DNA from: Comamonas odontotermitis
GTDB taxonomy: Bacteria > Pseudomonadota > Gammaproteobacteria > Burkholderiales > Burkholderiaceae_C
Assembly: GCF_020080045.1 (NCBI RefSeq)
Contig: NZ_CP083451.1
Span: 1 to 64,000, forward strand
Direction of reading: 5' to 3'
Length of the DNA: 64,000 bases
Made by a program: the position numbers and the translations under genes. The notes below the pieces were generated by a model, which saw only the letters and a program-made list of their open reading frames with translations, did no database searches and had not been told where the DNA came from. Shown here in pieces: positions 48,259 through 57,778 of this stretch. Every line of letters starts with the position of its first letter. Position 1 is the stretch's first letter.

Positions 48259-50298
48259 TTAGCGTTTCTGCAACGCCACTTGCACCGTGTTGGCCACATT
48301 TTCGGCGGTGAAGCCAAAGTGCTCGAACAGCACGCCAGCCGGTGCCGATTCGCCATAGGTGTCGATGCCGACCACGGCGGCGCAGCCGTACTTCCACCAG
48401 AAGCCAGTAACACCCATTTCCACGGCCACGCGTGGCAGGCCCGCTGGCAGCACGCTGGACTTGTACTTGACATCCTCCTTGTCGAAGGTCGTGGTGCTGG
48501 GCATGGAGACCACGCGCACGGCAATCTTGCGCTCGGCCAGCAGACGCTGGGCCTTCAAGGCCAGTTGCACTTCGGAGCCGGTGGCAATGATCACGGCCTC
48601 GGCCTTTTTCTTCAGGCCAATGTCGGCGGGCTCGGAGAGCACGTAGGCGCCACGGCTGATGTTGCCAATGGCCTCGCCATTCTTGGGCGCGTAAGGCAGA
48701 TTCTGGCGCGACAGCAGCAGAGCTGTCGGCTTGTCGCGGTTGGTCAGCGCCACGCTCCAGGCCACGGCGGTTTCGGTGGTATCGGCCGGGCGCCACACGT
48801 CCAGATTCGGAATCAGGCGCAGGCTGGCTGCATGCTCGATGGACTGGTGGGTCGGGCCGTCTTCGCCCAGGCCGATGGAGTCGTGCGTGAACACGTGCAC
48901 CACGCGCCGCTTCATCAGCGCCGCCATGCGGATAGCGTTGCGGCTGTAGTCGCTGAAGGTCAGGAAGGTGCCGCCGTAAGGAATGTAGCCGCCATGCAGC
49001 GCCACGCCGTTCATGATGGCGGCCATGCCGAATTCGCGCACGCCGTAGTTGATGTGGCGGCCAATCTGGCCGTCTTCGGTCTTGACCACGTTGCCCTTGT
49101 CATCCACACGGAAGGCAGGCGTCGACTTGGTGTTGGTGAGGTTGGAGCCGGTCAGGTCGGCAGAGCCGCCCAGCAGCTCGGGTAGCGCTGCGGTGAAGGC
49201 TTCCAGCGCCAGTTGGCTGGCCTTGCGGCTGGCCACGGTCTCGCCCTTGGCGTGGGCGCCGGCCACGGTTTCCACCGCGATCTGGGCAAAGTTCTTGGGC
49301 AGGTCGCCTGCCATGCGGCGCTTGAGCGCTTCAGCCAGCTCGGGGAAGGCCTTGGCGTATTCGGCAAACTGGGCGTCCCAGGTCTTTTCGGCCTTGGTTC
49401 CCAGTTCCTTGTGATCCCACGCGGCGTAGACGTCCGCAGGAATCTCGAACGGGCCATGGTTCCAGTCCAGCACAGAGCGGGTGAGCGCGATTTCTTCCGC
49501 ACCCAGCGGCTCGCCGTGGGCCTTGCTCGTGTCCTGGCGGTTGGGGCTGCCCTTGCCGATGCTGGTCTTGCAGATGATGAACGATGGCTTGTCTGCCACC
49601 TTCTTGGCCTTGGCGATGGCATCGCTCACGGCCTTGGCGTCGTGGCCGTCGATCGGGCCGATGACGTTCCAGCCGTAGGCTTCAAAGCGCTGGGCGCTGT
49701 TGTCGACAAACCAGGGTTGCACCTTGCCGTCGATGGAGATGCCATTGTCGTCGTACAGCGCGATCAGCTTGCCCAGCTTCCAGGCGCCAGCCAGCGCGCA
49801 GGCTTCGTGGCTGATGCCTTCCATCAGGCAGCCATCGCCCAGGAAGACATAGGTGTGGTGGTCCACCACATCGTGGCCCGGACGGTTGAATTCGGCGGCC
49901 AGCAGCTTTTCTGCCAGCGCAAAGCCCACGGCATTGGTGATGCCCTGACCCAGCGGGCCGGTGGTGGTTTCCACACCGGGGGTGATGTCCACTTCGGGGT
50001 GGCCCGGGGTCTTGCTGTGCAGTTGGCGGAAGTTCTTGAGCTCTTCGATCGGCAGCTTGTAGCCGCTCAGGTGCAGCAGTGCGTAGATCAGCATGGAGGC
50101 GTGGCCGTTCGAGAGGATGAAACGGTCGCGGTTGATCCAGTGCGGGTTGACGGGGTTGTGCTTGAGGTGCTTGCTCCACAGCGCCACAGCCATGTCTGCC
50201 ATGCCCATGGGAGCACCGGGGTGGCCGGAATTGGCTTGTTGAACGGCATCCATTGCGAGTGCGCGGATCGCATTCGCCATATTCTGAGTGTTGACCAT
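48259..50298 (-). CDS. tkt: Transketolase
   Basis: Thiamine-diphosphate enzyme of the pentose phosphate pathway, moving two-carbon units between sugar phosphates. The 679-residue product has the TPP motif [25 protein letters not shown], the HGPLG-type [12 protein letters not shown] loop, and [14 protein letters not shown] in the pyrimidine domain. The start is not certain: the ATG at 50298 fits the family, but no purine-rich ribosome-binding site is visible, and an in-frame ATG at 50280 is possible. It is upstream of the DUF3592-like gene and gapA on the same strand. Confidence 0.96.
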   Translation of the reverse strand: MVNTQNMANAIRALAMDAVQQANSGHPGAPMGMADMAVALWSKHLKHNPVNPHWINRDRFILSNGHASMLIYALLHLSGYKLPIEELKNFRQLHSKTPGHPEVDITPGVETTTGPLGQGITNAVGFALAEKLLAAEFNRPGHDVVDHHTYVFLGDGCLMEGISHEACALAGAWKLGKLIALYDDNGISIDGKVQPWFVDNSAQRFEAYGWNVIGPIDGHDAKAVSDAIAKAKKVADKPSFIICKTSIGKGSPNRQDTSKAHGEPLGAEEIALTRSVLDWNHGPFEIPADVYAAWDHKELGTKAEKTWDAQFAEYAKAFPELAEALKRRMAGDLPKNFAQIAVETVAGAHAKGETVASRKASQLALEAFTAALPELLGGSADLTGSNLTNTKSTPAFRVDDKGNVVKTEDGQIGRHINYGVREFGMAAIMNGVALHGGYIPYGGTFLTFSDYSRNAIRMAALMKRRVVHVFTHDSIGLGEDGPTHQSIEHAASLRLIPNLDVWRPADTTETAVAWSVALTNRDKPTALLLSRQNLPYAPKNGEAIGNISRGAYVLSEPADIGLKKKAEAVIIATGSEVQLALKAQRLLAERKIAVRVVSMPSTTTFDKEDVKYKSSVLPAGLPRVAVEMGVTGFWWKYGCAAVVGIDTYGESAPAGVLFEHFGFTAENVANTVQVALQKR

Positions 50299-50528
50299 GG
50301 GAGTGGGAGAGGTTGAAAGCAACAAACCCGGCATTTTACTGGCGTGCCCGCAAAGCCGCTGGGCCATTCGCACTTTGCCGTACGGAGATAGTGGGCCTCC
50401 GCCTACGCGGCAGGTGGCGCACCGCACCCAAACTACACCCTTCACAGGCCATGACAATGTATAAAACCCAGGCCTTCACGGCGTGCGACGCGCGTCCGCC
50501 ACCCATCCAACGCTCGAAAGGACCTTCC

Positions 50529-51041
50529 ATGCAATATCGCATTCGTACTGCCGCCATCGCTTTGGCCCTGGGCCTGTCTTCGCTGGCGGCATCTGCCAGC
50601 ACCGCAGACAAGCTGGCAGCCGCTCAGGCCGCTGCCATTGATCTATCGCAAGCCATTGATACCGTACAGACCCAGCACGGGCTCAAGGTGGTGGAGGCCG
50701 AGATCGACATGAAGAAAAAGCAGCCGATCTATGAGTTCAAGGGCATTAATGCGCAAAACCACGAGACCCAGCTGAAGTTCAGCGCGCTCGACGCCTCCAA
50801 GATGCTGGAAACCAAGGACGAAGGCGCTGCCAAGAAGAAGTACACCGACCGCCTGGCCACCGCCAAGATCGGTATCAACGAAGCAATTGCCACTGCACTC
50901 AAGCACACGGCTGGCAAGGCCGTGGAAGTGGATCTGGACGACCACCTGGGCGTGCTGAGCTATGACGTGAAGATCATCGACGCCAACAGCAAGCTGGTGG
51001 AAGTGCGCGTCAACGCGGTTGACGGCACCACCAAGCAGTAA
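50529..51041 (+). CDS. PepSY-domain exported protein
   Basis: A 170-residue protein with an N-terminal signal peptide (ends SLAASAS, about residue 24) and two PepSY-like repeats: one around QAIDTVQTQHGLKVVEAEIDMKKKQPIYEFKGI, one around GINEAIATALKHTAGKAVEVDLDDHLGVLSYDVKI. PepSY domains are thought to bind peptidase propeptides or regulate envelope proteins. AAGGA precedes the ATG. It is divergent from tkt and has a terminator at 51098. The target is unknown. Confidence 0.82.
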   Translation: MQYRIRTAAIALALGLSSLAASASTADKLAAAQAAAIDLSQAIDTVQTQHGLKVVEAEIDMKKKQPIYEFKGINAQNHETQLKFSALDASKMLETKDEGAAKKKYTDRLATAKIGINEAIATALKHTAGKAVEVDLDDHLGVLSYDVKIIDANSKLVEVRVNAVDGTTKQ

Positions 51042-51097
51042 GCCGCACCCCTGCATACCCCGACACGACCCTGCCCTGCCAGTGGCAGAACATCCCA

Positions 51098-51122
51098 AAA
51101 GGCCAGCCATGCGCTGGCCTTT
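51098..51122. terminator. Bidirectional terminator
   Basis: AAAGGCCAGC pairs with GCTGGCCTTT around CATGC. It lies between the convergent PepSY gene and GNAT gene. Confidence 0.85.
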
Positions 51123-51127
51123 GCGTT

Positions 51128-51670
51128 TCAACAGCCCTGGCCGCTGTATGGCTGCACCATGTACACCGCATCTTCGCCATAGCCGCGCACGGCTGCGGCG
51201 TCAGCATCGGACAGGCCCGTATGCAGCGCATAGCCTTTGCGGCGCCAGTAATCCTGCGAGCCCTGCACCGATACCAACGCAGAGTGGCGGGGAGACCAGC
51301 TGCGCGCACTGTGCCAAAGCGCATCCAGCAGCGCCGATGCCAGCCCCTGGCCCGCACAATCAGGGCTCACGGCCATGTCGTGCAGATACAGGGTGTCGGG
51401 AGCTTCATAGTCTTCAAACGCACCGTGTATGGGTGTGACACGCCCCAGGGCGGAGCGGTAAGCCGCCAGGTAGGCCAGCACGGTATCCCCCTGCACGGCC
51501 ACCAGCGAGCATTGCATGCGGCTGGCGATGCGGGCGCGATAGACCTCCGCACTCTCCATGTAGTGCCTGCCGTAGCAGGCCTCCTGCACCTGCATCAAGC
51601 CTTCAAGGTCGGCCAGCGCCAGCGGGCGGATGATGCGGGAATCATTGGAATCAGGGGCAGAAAAGCGCAT
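51128..51670 (-). CDS. GNAT family N-acetyltransferase
   Basis: A 180-residue acetyltransferase of the GNAT fold. The acetyl-CoA-binding motif is AVSPDCAGQGLASALLDALWHSAR, with the following LVSVQGSQDYWRRKGYALH block. The substrate is not identifiable; it could be an amine or protein N-terminus. The ATG at 51670 is preceded by TAAGG at 5 bp; in-frame ATGs at 51688 and 51742 are also possible. It is the last gene of a minus-strand group with the CMD-family and aminotransferase genes. Confidence 0.85.
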   Translation of the reverse strand: MRFSAPDSNDSRIIRPLALADLEGLMQVQEACYGRHYMESAEVYRARIASRMQCSLVAVQGDTVLAYLAAYRSALGRVTPIHGAFEDYEAPDTLYLHDMAVSPDCAGQGLASALLDALWHSARSWSPRHSALVSVQGSQDYWRRKGYALHTGLSDADAAAVRGYGEDAVYMVQPYSGQGC

Positions 51671-51742
51671 GGCCTTATTGTCGGCCATGCGCTTTTCTAT
51701 TGCATGCGCTACGGATTGTGGAGCGGCCGCATTCCGCCCCAA

Positions 51743-52336
51743 TCACAAAGCAGGCAATGGCGCCTGCGAAGACGCGGGCACCGTGGTGCGCGCGGCATTC
51801 ATCACCATGGACAGCAGGCTGTAGTAACCATTGATGCCAATCAAGTCCATCACGCCCTTGTCGCCGAACAGCTGCTGGGCCTTTGCCCAGGTGGCGTCGC
51901 TCACCTGGCGCGCCTGGTGCAGCTCGATGCAAAAATCATGCACCACGGCTTCGTCCTCGGGCATGGCAGAGGGCCGCTTGCCAGCGGCCACCGCATCAAT
52001 GGTGGCCTGCGCCACGCCTTCGCGCAATGCGATCGGCGCATGAATTGCCCATTCCACCTGCTGCGTCCACTGGCGCGCAGTCACCAGAATGGCCAGCTCG
52101 GTCAGGCGCACGCCGATGGCGCTGCGGTAGCGCAGGTATTCGCCCAGGCGCTGCGTATGGTCCATCAGCTCGGGGCTGCGCAGCAGGGGAACAAAGGGCG
52201 AGATCAGCGCGCCTCGGGGGCCGTCGATGATGGGTCGCGCATAGCGGCGCTGTTCTTCGCTCCAGGCCTCTTGCGGCAAGGGCGGCATGCGGTCATTGGC
52301 AGATGTCATATCGGGGGTCTTTTCCTGTCCATTCAT
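51743..52336 (-). CDS. Carboxymuconolactone decarboxylase family protein
   Basis: A 197-residue all-helical protein of the CMD/AhpD-like fold (RLGEYLRYRSAIGVRLTELAILVTARQWTQQVEWAIHAPIALREGV). The AhpD Cys-x-x-Cys pair is absent, so peroxidase activity is unlikely. Its ATG overlaps the aminotransferase stop (ATGA), so the two are coupled. It may be a decarboxylase or a structural relative, and the substrate is unknown. Confidence 0.8.
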   Translation of the reverse strand: MNGQEKTPDMTSANDRMPPLPQEAWSEEQRRYARPIIDGPRGALISPFVPLLRSPELMDHTQRLGEYLRYRSAIGVRLTELAILVTARQWTQQVEWAIHAPIALREGVAQATIDAVAAGKRPSAMPEDEAVVHDFCIELHQARQVSDATWAKAQQLFGDKGVMDLIGINGYYSLLSMVMNAARTTVPASSQAPLPAL

Positions 52337-53679
52337 GCAGCCGCTGTGGCGCCATTCCGGGCCAGCACGGTATCGATGGCGTCGCCCAGACGCTCCACCA
52401 CCTGGTCCAGCTCGGATTCACTGATGATGAACGGCGGCGCCAGCAGGATATGGTCGCCATTCCTACCGTCGATCGTGCCGCCCATCGGGTAGCACAGCAC
52501 GCCGTTTTCCATGGCCTGGGCCTTGATCTGGGCATGGAGCTTGAGTGCCGGGTCAAAAGGCGCCTTGCTGCTCTTGTCCTGCACCAGCTCCACGCCCCAG
52601 AACAGGCCCCGGCCACGGATATCACCGACATGCGGGTTGCTGTCAAAGCGGGCATGCAGCTGCTTTTGCAGATAGGCGCCCCGCGCCAGCACCTGCGGCA
52701 TCAGCTGGTCGCGCTGAATCACCTTCTGCACCGCCAGCGCCGCAGCAGCGGCCATCGGGTGGCCGATATAGGTGTGGCCGTGCTGGAACAGGCCGCTGCC
52801 CTTGCGCATGGCCTCCACAATCCTGCCCTGCGCCAGTACGGCGCCAATTGGCTGGTAGCCGCCGCCCAGGCCTTTGGCAATGGTCATCAAATCGGGGCTG
52901 ATGCCTTCCTGCTCCACCACATGCAGGCTGCCGGTGCGGCCCATGCCGCACATCACCTCATCGGCGATCAGCAGAATGCCGTAGCGGTCGCACAGCGCGC
53001 GCAGGCCCGTCCAATAGCCAGCGGGGGCCGCCACCGCACCCAGGGTAGCGCCCACCACGGGCTCGGCGACAAAGGCAATCACCTTGTCGGTGCCCAGCTC
53101 CTGGAATTTGGCGTCAATCTCCGCCAGCAGGCGCGCTGTATAGGCCTGCAGGCTTTCGTCCGCGCGGCGGTCGCGGTACTCGTAGGCAGGCGCCACACGT
53201 CCCACATCCATCAGGATGGGCGCAAACTGCTTGCGGCGCCATTCGTTGCCACCGACGGCCAGTGCGCCCAGGGTGTTGCCATGGTAGCTTTGGCGGCGCG
53301 CGACAAAGTGCGTGCGCTCGGGCTGGCCGATCTCCACAAAATACTGGCGCGCCATTTTCAGCGCGGCTTCCACGGCTTCCGAGCCGCCAGAGACGAAATA
53401 CACGTCCGTCATGCCCGCAGGCGCATGGGCGATCAAGTGGTCGGCCAACTCTTCCTGCACCTCCGTGGTGAAGAAACTGGTGTGCGCATAGGCCAGCTGG
53501 TCAATCTGGCGGTACATGGCAGCCATCACATCCGGCTGGGCATGGCCCAGGCAGGAGACGGCCGCGCCGCCACTTGCATCGATGTAGGCCTTGCCTGCCT
53601 TGTCAAACAGCTGAACACCCTTGCCGCCCACAGCAACGAGCGGAACCTTGGCCAGAGAACGATGGATAACATGGCTCAT
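52333..53679 (-). CDS. Class III PLP-dependent aminotransferase
   Basis: A 448-residue omega-amino-acid aminotransferase-type enzyme. The PLP-binding lysine is Lys269 in TIAKGLGGGYQPIGAV, with Asp240 in LLIADEVMCGMGRTG and the phosphate-binding SGGSEAVEAALKMARQY. The closest groups are beta-alanine--pyruvate or related transaminases; the exact amino donor cannot be told from sequence. AAGGAG lies shortly before the ATG. An AT-rich inverted repeat 170 bp upstream may be its operator. Confidence 0.87.
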   Translation of the reverse strand: MSHVIHRSLAKVPLVAVGGKGVQLFDKAGKAYIDASGGAAVSCLGHAQPDVMAAMYRQIDQLAYAHTSFFTTEVQEELADHLIAHAPAGMTDVYFVSGGSEAVEAALKMARQYFVEIGQPERTHFVARRQSYHGNTLGALAVGGNEWRRKQFAPILMDVGRVAPAYEYRDRRADESLQAYTARLLAEIDAKFQELGTDKVIAFVAEPVVGATLGAVAAPAGYWTGLRALCDRYGILLIADEVMCGMGRTGSLHVVEQEGISPDLMTIAKGLGGGYQPIGAVLAQGRIVEAMRKGSGLFQHGHTYIGHPMAAAAALAVQKVIQRDQLMPQVLARGAYLQKQLHARFDSNPHVGDIRGRGLFWGVELVQDKSSKAPFDPALKLHAQIKAQAMENGVLCYPMGGTIDGRNGDHILLAPPFIISESELDQVVERLGDAIDTVLARNGATAAA

Positions 53680-53847
53680 GATCGAGCACTCCTTATTCCG
53701 TTTCTAAATCAAACGATTACTTTGTCGGCTGCGTTCGCCGTGCTACAGCACTGCCTTCACTTCGCCTTCGCGTACTCCCTTTGATTGAGAAACGGCATTT
53801 GCGATGCGGCGCCGGCCCTGTGCTGGCGGCCATGCCGCATAGTATAA

Positions 53848-53891
53848 GGAACATTTGTTATTTTTTAAATATTTTCTGGAACAAATGATCC
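53848..53891. promoter_or_regulatory. Inverted repeat in the aminotransferase upstream region
   Basis: GGAACATTTGTT (53848-53859) is the near complement of AACAAATGATCC (53880-53891), 11 of 12 positions, in an AT-rich stretch. It may be an operator or a promoter element. The rest of 53680-53980 held no recognised gene. Confidence 0.5.
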
Positions 53892-53980
53892 AAGGATGCT
53901 CATGTCGCTACTGATTTAATAGTCAAAGCATGCACCAGTATTGCGCCAGCGCCCCATTTCATACCAGAACAGCGCCTGGC

Positions 53981-55153
53981 TCAGGCAGCCGCCCTCTTCT
54001 GCCGCCATACCAGCCACCCCATGGCCAGCGCGGTCGCAATCAGGGGCACGATGGAGCCCAGGTTGAGCATGTTCCAGCCCTGGCTGGTGACCAACGCGCC
54101 CGAGGCGAACGAGGTCACCGCCATGGTGGCAAACACGAAGAAGTTGATGCAGGCCTGCGCGCGGTCCTTTTCCTCGGGGCGGTAGTTCTGCACCGCCAAG
54201 GTGGTGCTACCGGTGAACAGAAAATTCCAGCCCACGCCCAGCAGACTGAGCGCCAGCGTGAAATGCATCACGGTCTGGCCCGACAGCGCAATGCCCACGC
54301 AGATGGCATTGAGCACCACGCCTACAAACATGACCTGCATCACGCCAAAGCGCTTGATCAGATGCCCGGTGAAAAAGCCCGGGGCAAACATGCCGATCAC
54401 ATGCCACTGCAGCACGCCTGCGGCGGCGCTGAAATCAAATCCGCACACATCCATGGCCAGCGGCGTGGCGGCCATCAGCAGGTTCATGATGCCGTAGCTG
54501 GCCGCAGCCGCCAGGGTGGCCACGGCAAAGCCCGGCTGCCGAAGCAACTCGCCCACCGTGCGCTGCGGCACGCTGCCAGGCCCTGCGCCCGCTGTCTGTG
54601 GTGCAAAACGCACCAGACGCATCAGCCCCATCGACACGACCGCCACCACCATCAAGGCCAGGTAAGCGCCCAGAAACGGCGTGGCAAACATGGTGCGCGT
54701 GGCGCTGGCCAGGCCCGGGCCCAGCACCGCACCGATCAGCCCGCCCGCCAGCACCAGCGAGATGGCCTTGTCGCGCTGGGCAGGCGCCACCAGTTCGGCC
54801 GCCGCAAAGCGGTAGAGCTGTCCATTGGCGCTGTAGTAGCCCGCCACCAGGGTGGACAGGCACAGCAGCACAAAATGCTGCCAGTAGGCCGCCAGCGCGC
54901 ACAGCGCCGCCGACCCCAGCGCCACCAGCAGGCCCAGCTGGAACGAGCCCTGCCGCCCCAGCCGCGCCTGGCTCCTGGCCACCAGCGGCGTGGAAAGCGC
55001 GCCGCCCACCACATAGCCCATCACCGGCAAGGTCGCCATCCAGGGTGCAGGCGCCAGGTGCAGGCCGACGAGGCCATTGATGGCAATGAACACCACGTTG
55101 TTGGTGAGAAACAGGCCCTGGCACAGGGCCAGCCATGCGATGGAGCGGTTCAT
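53981..55153 (-). CDS. MFS transporter
   Basis: A 390-residue inner-membrane permease with about 12 hydrophobic segments. The MFS loop motif is weak (VARSQARLGRQGSF after segment 2), and the mid-region DKAISLVLAGGLIGAVLGPGL fits segment 4-5. Substrate unknown. It lies 64 bp after the FAD oxidoreductase gene on the same strand, across an 18-bp repeat, and may be cotranscribed with it. Confidence 0.85.
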   Translation of the reverse strand: MNRSIAWLALCQGLFLTNNVVFIAINGLVGLHLAPAPWMATLPVMGYVVGGALSTPLVARSQARLGRQGSFQLGLLVALGSAALCALAAYWQHFVLLCLSTLVAGYYSANGQLYRFAAAELVAPAQRDKAISLVLAGGLIGAVLGPGLASATRTMFATPFLGAYLALMVVAVVSMGLMRLVRFAPQTAGAGPGSVPQRTVGELLRQPGFAVATLAAAASYGIMNLLMAATPLAMDVCGFDFSAAAGVLQWHVIGMFAPGFFTGHLIKRFGVMQVMFVGVVLNAICVGIALSGQTVMHFTLALSLLGVGWNFLFTGSTTLAVQNYRPEEKDRAQACINFFVFATMAVTSFASGALVTSQGWNMLNLGSIVPLIATALAMGWLVWRQKRAAA

Positions 55154-55179
55154 TACGGTTTGTGATGTGTGTTGTATTC

Positions 55180-55197
55180 AGAACGTGTTTACGTTCT
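55180..55197. repeat. Short copy of the structured-repeat terminus
   Basis: AGAACGTGTTTACGTTCT: the first 14 bases match the 19-bp terminal inverted repeat of the 268-bp element at 63059-63326, and the ends AGAACG and CGTTCT are inverted. It could be a collapsed remnant of that element. Confidence 0.5.
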
Positions 55198-55217
55198 TAA
55201 GTCCAGCATGCAGGCGC

Positions 55218-56669
55218 TCATGGCGCTGCGCAGTCACCTGCGGCTCCATCGAACACCTTGCCCGGGTTCATCAGCCCCAAGGGGTCGAGTGCAGATTTGA
55301 TAGCGCGCATTGCAGCCAGCTCCTGCGCTGTGCGGCTGAAAGGCAGATAGGGCTTCTTGTGCAGGCCGATGCCGTGTTCTGCAGACACGCTGCCCTGGAA
55401 CTGTTGCACCAGTCCGTAGAGCACGGCCTCCAGCGCCTCGTCCTCGCCGCCAATGGTCTTGCCATCGGTCGTCACATGCAGGTTGCCGTCGCCCACATGG
55501 CCGAAGAACAGGCTGTGGTGGCCGGGCCAGCGGACGTCGAACGCGGCGCGGCAGGCGGCGGCAAAGCGGCCGATATCGACCTGCGGCAGGCTCACATCGA
55601 AATTGACGGGCGGGTGCATGTGCTGGGTCATCTCGGCCGGGGCTTCGCGCAGCTTCCACAGGCTTTTGGCCTGCTCGCCCGATTGGGCAATCACGGCATC
55701 CACCACCTCGCCCGCCTCCATGGCTTCGCCCAGGGCGGCTTCCACCGCATCCTGCAGGCTGGCTTCGTCCTTGCCGTCCACATCGATCAGCGCCAGGAGC
55801 GGGTGCTGCTCGGCAAAGGCGGGCTGGAGCTTTTGCCACTGCATCGAGGTCTGCACGAAATCGTTCCACATCAGCTCGAACGCCGCCACGCTGTTGCCAA
55901 AGCGCGACTGCATGCGCGCCAGCACTGCCAGGGCCTCGTCAAACCCCGGCATGGCAACCAGGCAGGTGGCCTTGGCCTGCGGCGCGGGGCGCAGGCGCAG
56001 CAATACGCGGGTGATTACGCCCAGGGTGCCTTCCGCGCCGATGAAGAATTGCTTCAAGTCATAGCCGGTGTTGTTCTTGAGCATGGGGCGCAGCATGGGC
56101 AGCACGGTACCGTCGGCCAACACCACTTCCAGGCCCAGTACCTGTTCGCGCATCATGCCGTTCTGCAGCACGCCGTTGCCGCCCGCATTGGTCGATACAT
56201 TGCCGCCAATCTGGCAGCTGCCGCGCGCGCCCAGGTCCACGCCGAACACGCGGCTAGCCGCCACGGCCGCCTCCTGCACGGTCTGCAAGGTCACACCCGC
56301 CTGCACGGTCATCAGGCCGGTGCGCGCATTCACGTCTTCGATGGCGTTCATGCGCTCCATCGACACCGCCACGCAGCCGGGCACCGGCACTGCGGCGCCT
56401 GCCAGCCCCGTCAATCCGCCCTGCGGCACCACGGGCACGCGGTGGGCATGGCAGATGCGCAGCAAGGCGCTCACTTCGTCCGTGCTGCGCGGGCGCACCA
56501 GAGCGAGCGGCTGCACGGGGGCGGTGCCGCTCCAGTCGGTCCAGTATTTTTCAGGAATGGAATCCGCGCCGCTGCGCGCAAAGCCTTGTGCGCCCAGGGC
56601 TTGTTCCAACTCGGTCCAGAAGGCAGCGCCAGGGGCAGTCGCTGCGGTGGTGGGGCTCGGGGTAGTCAT
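55218..56669 (-). CDS. FAD-binding oxidoreductase (GlcD / D-2-hydroxyacid dehydrogenase type)
   Basis: A 483-residue flavoprotein of the PCMH-fold family with an N-terminal FAD domain (VPVVPQGGLTGLAGAAVPV, GGNVSTNAGGNGVLQNGMMREQVLGLEVVLADG) and C-terminal FAD-oxidase domain with HVGDGNLHV and AEHGIGLHKKPYLPFS. These features fit the D-lactate / D-2-hydroxyglutarate dehydrogenase group, oxidizing D-2-hydroxyacids to oxoacids. Substrate not determined. A terminator separates it from hutG upstream. Confidence 0.86.
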   Translation of the reverse strand: MTTPSPTTAATAPGAAFWTELEQALGAQGFARSGADSIPEKYWTDWSGTAPVQPLALVRPRSTDEVSALLRICHAHRVPVVPQGGLTGLAGAAVPVPGCVAVSMERMNAIEDVNARTGLMTVQAGVTLQTVQEAAVAASRVFGVDLGARGSCQIGGNVSTNAGGNGVLQNGMMREQVLGLEVVLADGTVLPMLRPMLKNNTGYDLKQFFIGAEGTLGVITRVLLRLRPAPQAKATCLVAMPGFDEALAVLARMQSRFGNSVAAFELMWNDFVQTSMQWQKLQPAFAEQHPLLALIDVDGKDEASLQDAVEAALGEAMEAGEVVDAVIAQSGEQAKSLWKLREAPAEMTQHMHPPVNFDVSLPQVDIGRFAAACRAAFDVRWPGHHSLFFGHVGDGNLHVTTDGKTIGGEDEALEAVLYGLVQQFQGSVSAEHGIGLHKKPYLPFSRTAQELAAMRAIKSALDPLGLMNPGKVFDGAAGDCAAP

Positions 56670-56751
56670 AGCCTTCTATTGTGGTGCGCCTGGCGCCACT
56701 GTGGCGCAGGCGGCGGCGCTCAGCTGTCATGCCGGTACAGCGGCGCACTAT

Positions 56752-56794
56752 CAAAAAAATAGCATCTGGTGCCCATGGGGTGAACACCAGATGC
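56752..56794 (-). terminator. Intrinsic terminator downstream of hutG
   Basis: GCATCTGGTG (56762-56771) pairs with CACCAGATGC (56785-56794) around a 13-base loop. On the minus strand a run of T (complement of A at 56753-56759) follows. The stem is also followed by TTTTT on the plus strand. Confidence 0.85.
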
Positions 56795-56815
56795 GGTTTT
56801 TGCCACCAATAATGG

Positions 56816-57643
56816 TCAGCGTCCCTGGTTTTGCACAAACTGCAGCAGCACTTCCACCATGCGGCGCACATGCGGCTGGATCTTGGCCGCCACCTCGGGC
56901 AGGTAGTCGAAGGGCATGGTTTCCTGCATGTAAGCGCACTGCGTCATCTCCAGCTGGATGGCATGCACATTCTGCGCAGGCTGGCCATAGTGGCGGGTGA
57001 TGTAGCCGCCGGTGTAACGGCCATTGAGCACGGAGGTAAAGCCGTCAGCCGCGCTCTTTTGCGCCTCTGCCAGCAATTGCTCGCCCAGGCCAGGGGCGCA
57101 GCTGGCACCCTTGTTGGTGCCCAGGTTCAGGTCGGGCAGCTTGCCTTCGAAAAAGCGCGGCAATACCGAGCGAATCGAGTGCGCATCCCACAGGCCAGCC
57201 GCGCCATGCTGCGCCTTGATGCGCGCCAACTCACCCGCCAATTGGTCGTGGTAGGGCTGCCAGACGGCATCACGGCGCTGGGCGATCTCGGCGTCGTCGG
57301 GCTCCAGGTCCTTGCTGCGGTAGATCGGCGTGTCGGCAAAGGTGTCGGTCGGACACAGGCCCGTCACGCTCTGGCCGGGGTACAGGCTTGCGCCATCGGG
57401 CGGACGGTTCATGTCGACCACGAAGCGCGAATGCGTCGCCACCAGGGTGGAGGCGCCGATCTCCTCGGCAAAGGCGTACAGGATGGGCAGGTGCCAGTCG
57501 GTGTCGTGCACCTCGCGCGCATCGGGCATGAAGCGCTCGGCCAGCGCAGGTGGCACGTAGGTGCCGACGTGCGGGAAGGAGATCAGGACAGGCGCGGTTC
57601 CCTGGCGGAATTCAAACGCCGGACGATCGGTTTCGAAATGCAT
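56816..57643 (-). CDS. hutG: N-formylglutamate deformylase
   Basis: Hydrolyses N-formylglutamate to glutamate and formate, the last step of histidine degradation. The 275-residue product has FEFRQGTAPVLISFPHVGTYVPP, VDMNRPP, RDAVWQPYHDQL, GLWDAHSIRSVLPRFFEG (probable metal-site His/Asp) and the C-terminal IQLEMTQCAYM. AAGGAG lies shortly before the ATG at 57643. It is 135 bp after hutF in the hut cluster, across a repeat. Confidence 0.93.
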   Translation of the reverse strand: MHFETDRPAFEFRQGTAPVLISFPHVGTYVPPALAERFMPDAREVHDTDWHLPILYAFAEEIGASTLVATHSRFVVDMNRPPDGASLYPGQSVTGLCPTDTFADTPIYRSKDLEPDDAEIAQRRDAVWQPYHDQLAGELARIKAQHGAAGLWDAHSIRSVLPRFFEGKLPDLNLGTNKGASCAPGLGEQLLAEAQKSAADGFTSVLNGRYTGGYITRHYGQPAQNVHAIQLEMTQCAYMQETMPFDYLPEVAAKIQPHVRRMVEVLLQFVQNQGR

Positions 57644-57691
57644 ATGTGGCTCCTTCTTTCTTTCCGTGCCTTGGCTGTTCATCAAAAAATG

Positions 57692-57767
57692 AGCTGTTGG
57701 CGCTTATCTGTATTAATTTTCAGAATGTTTTATATCTGAAAATCAATAAAACAATACGCCTAAAGCT
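57692..57767. repeat. Intergenic imperfect inverted repeat (AGCTG...GCGC family, copy 3)
   Basis: AGCTGTTGGCG (57692-57702), preceded by AAAAAATG, pairs roughly with CGCCTAAAGCT (57757-57767), 9 of 11. Inside, TTTTCAGA (from 57717) pairs with TCTGAAAA. It lies between hutF and hutG. Confidence 0.5.
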
Positions 57768-57778
57768 ATGCTTTTTAC

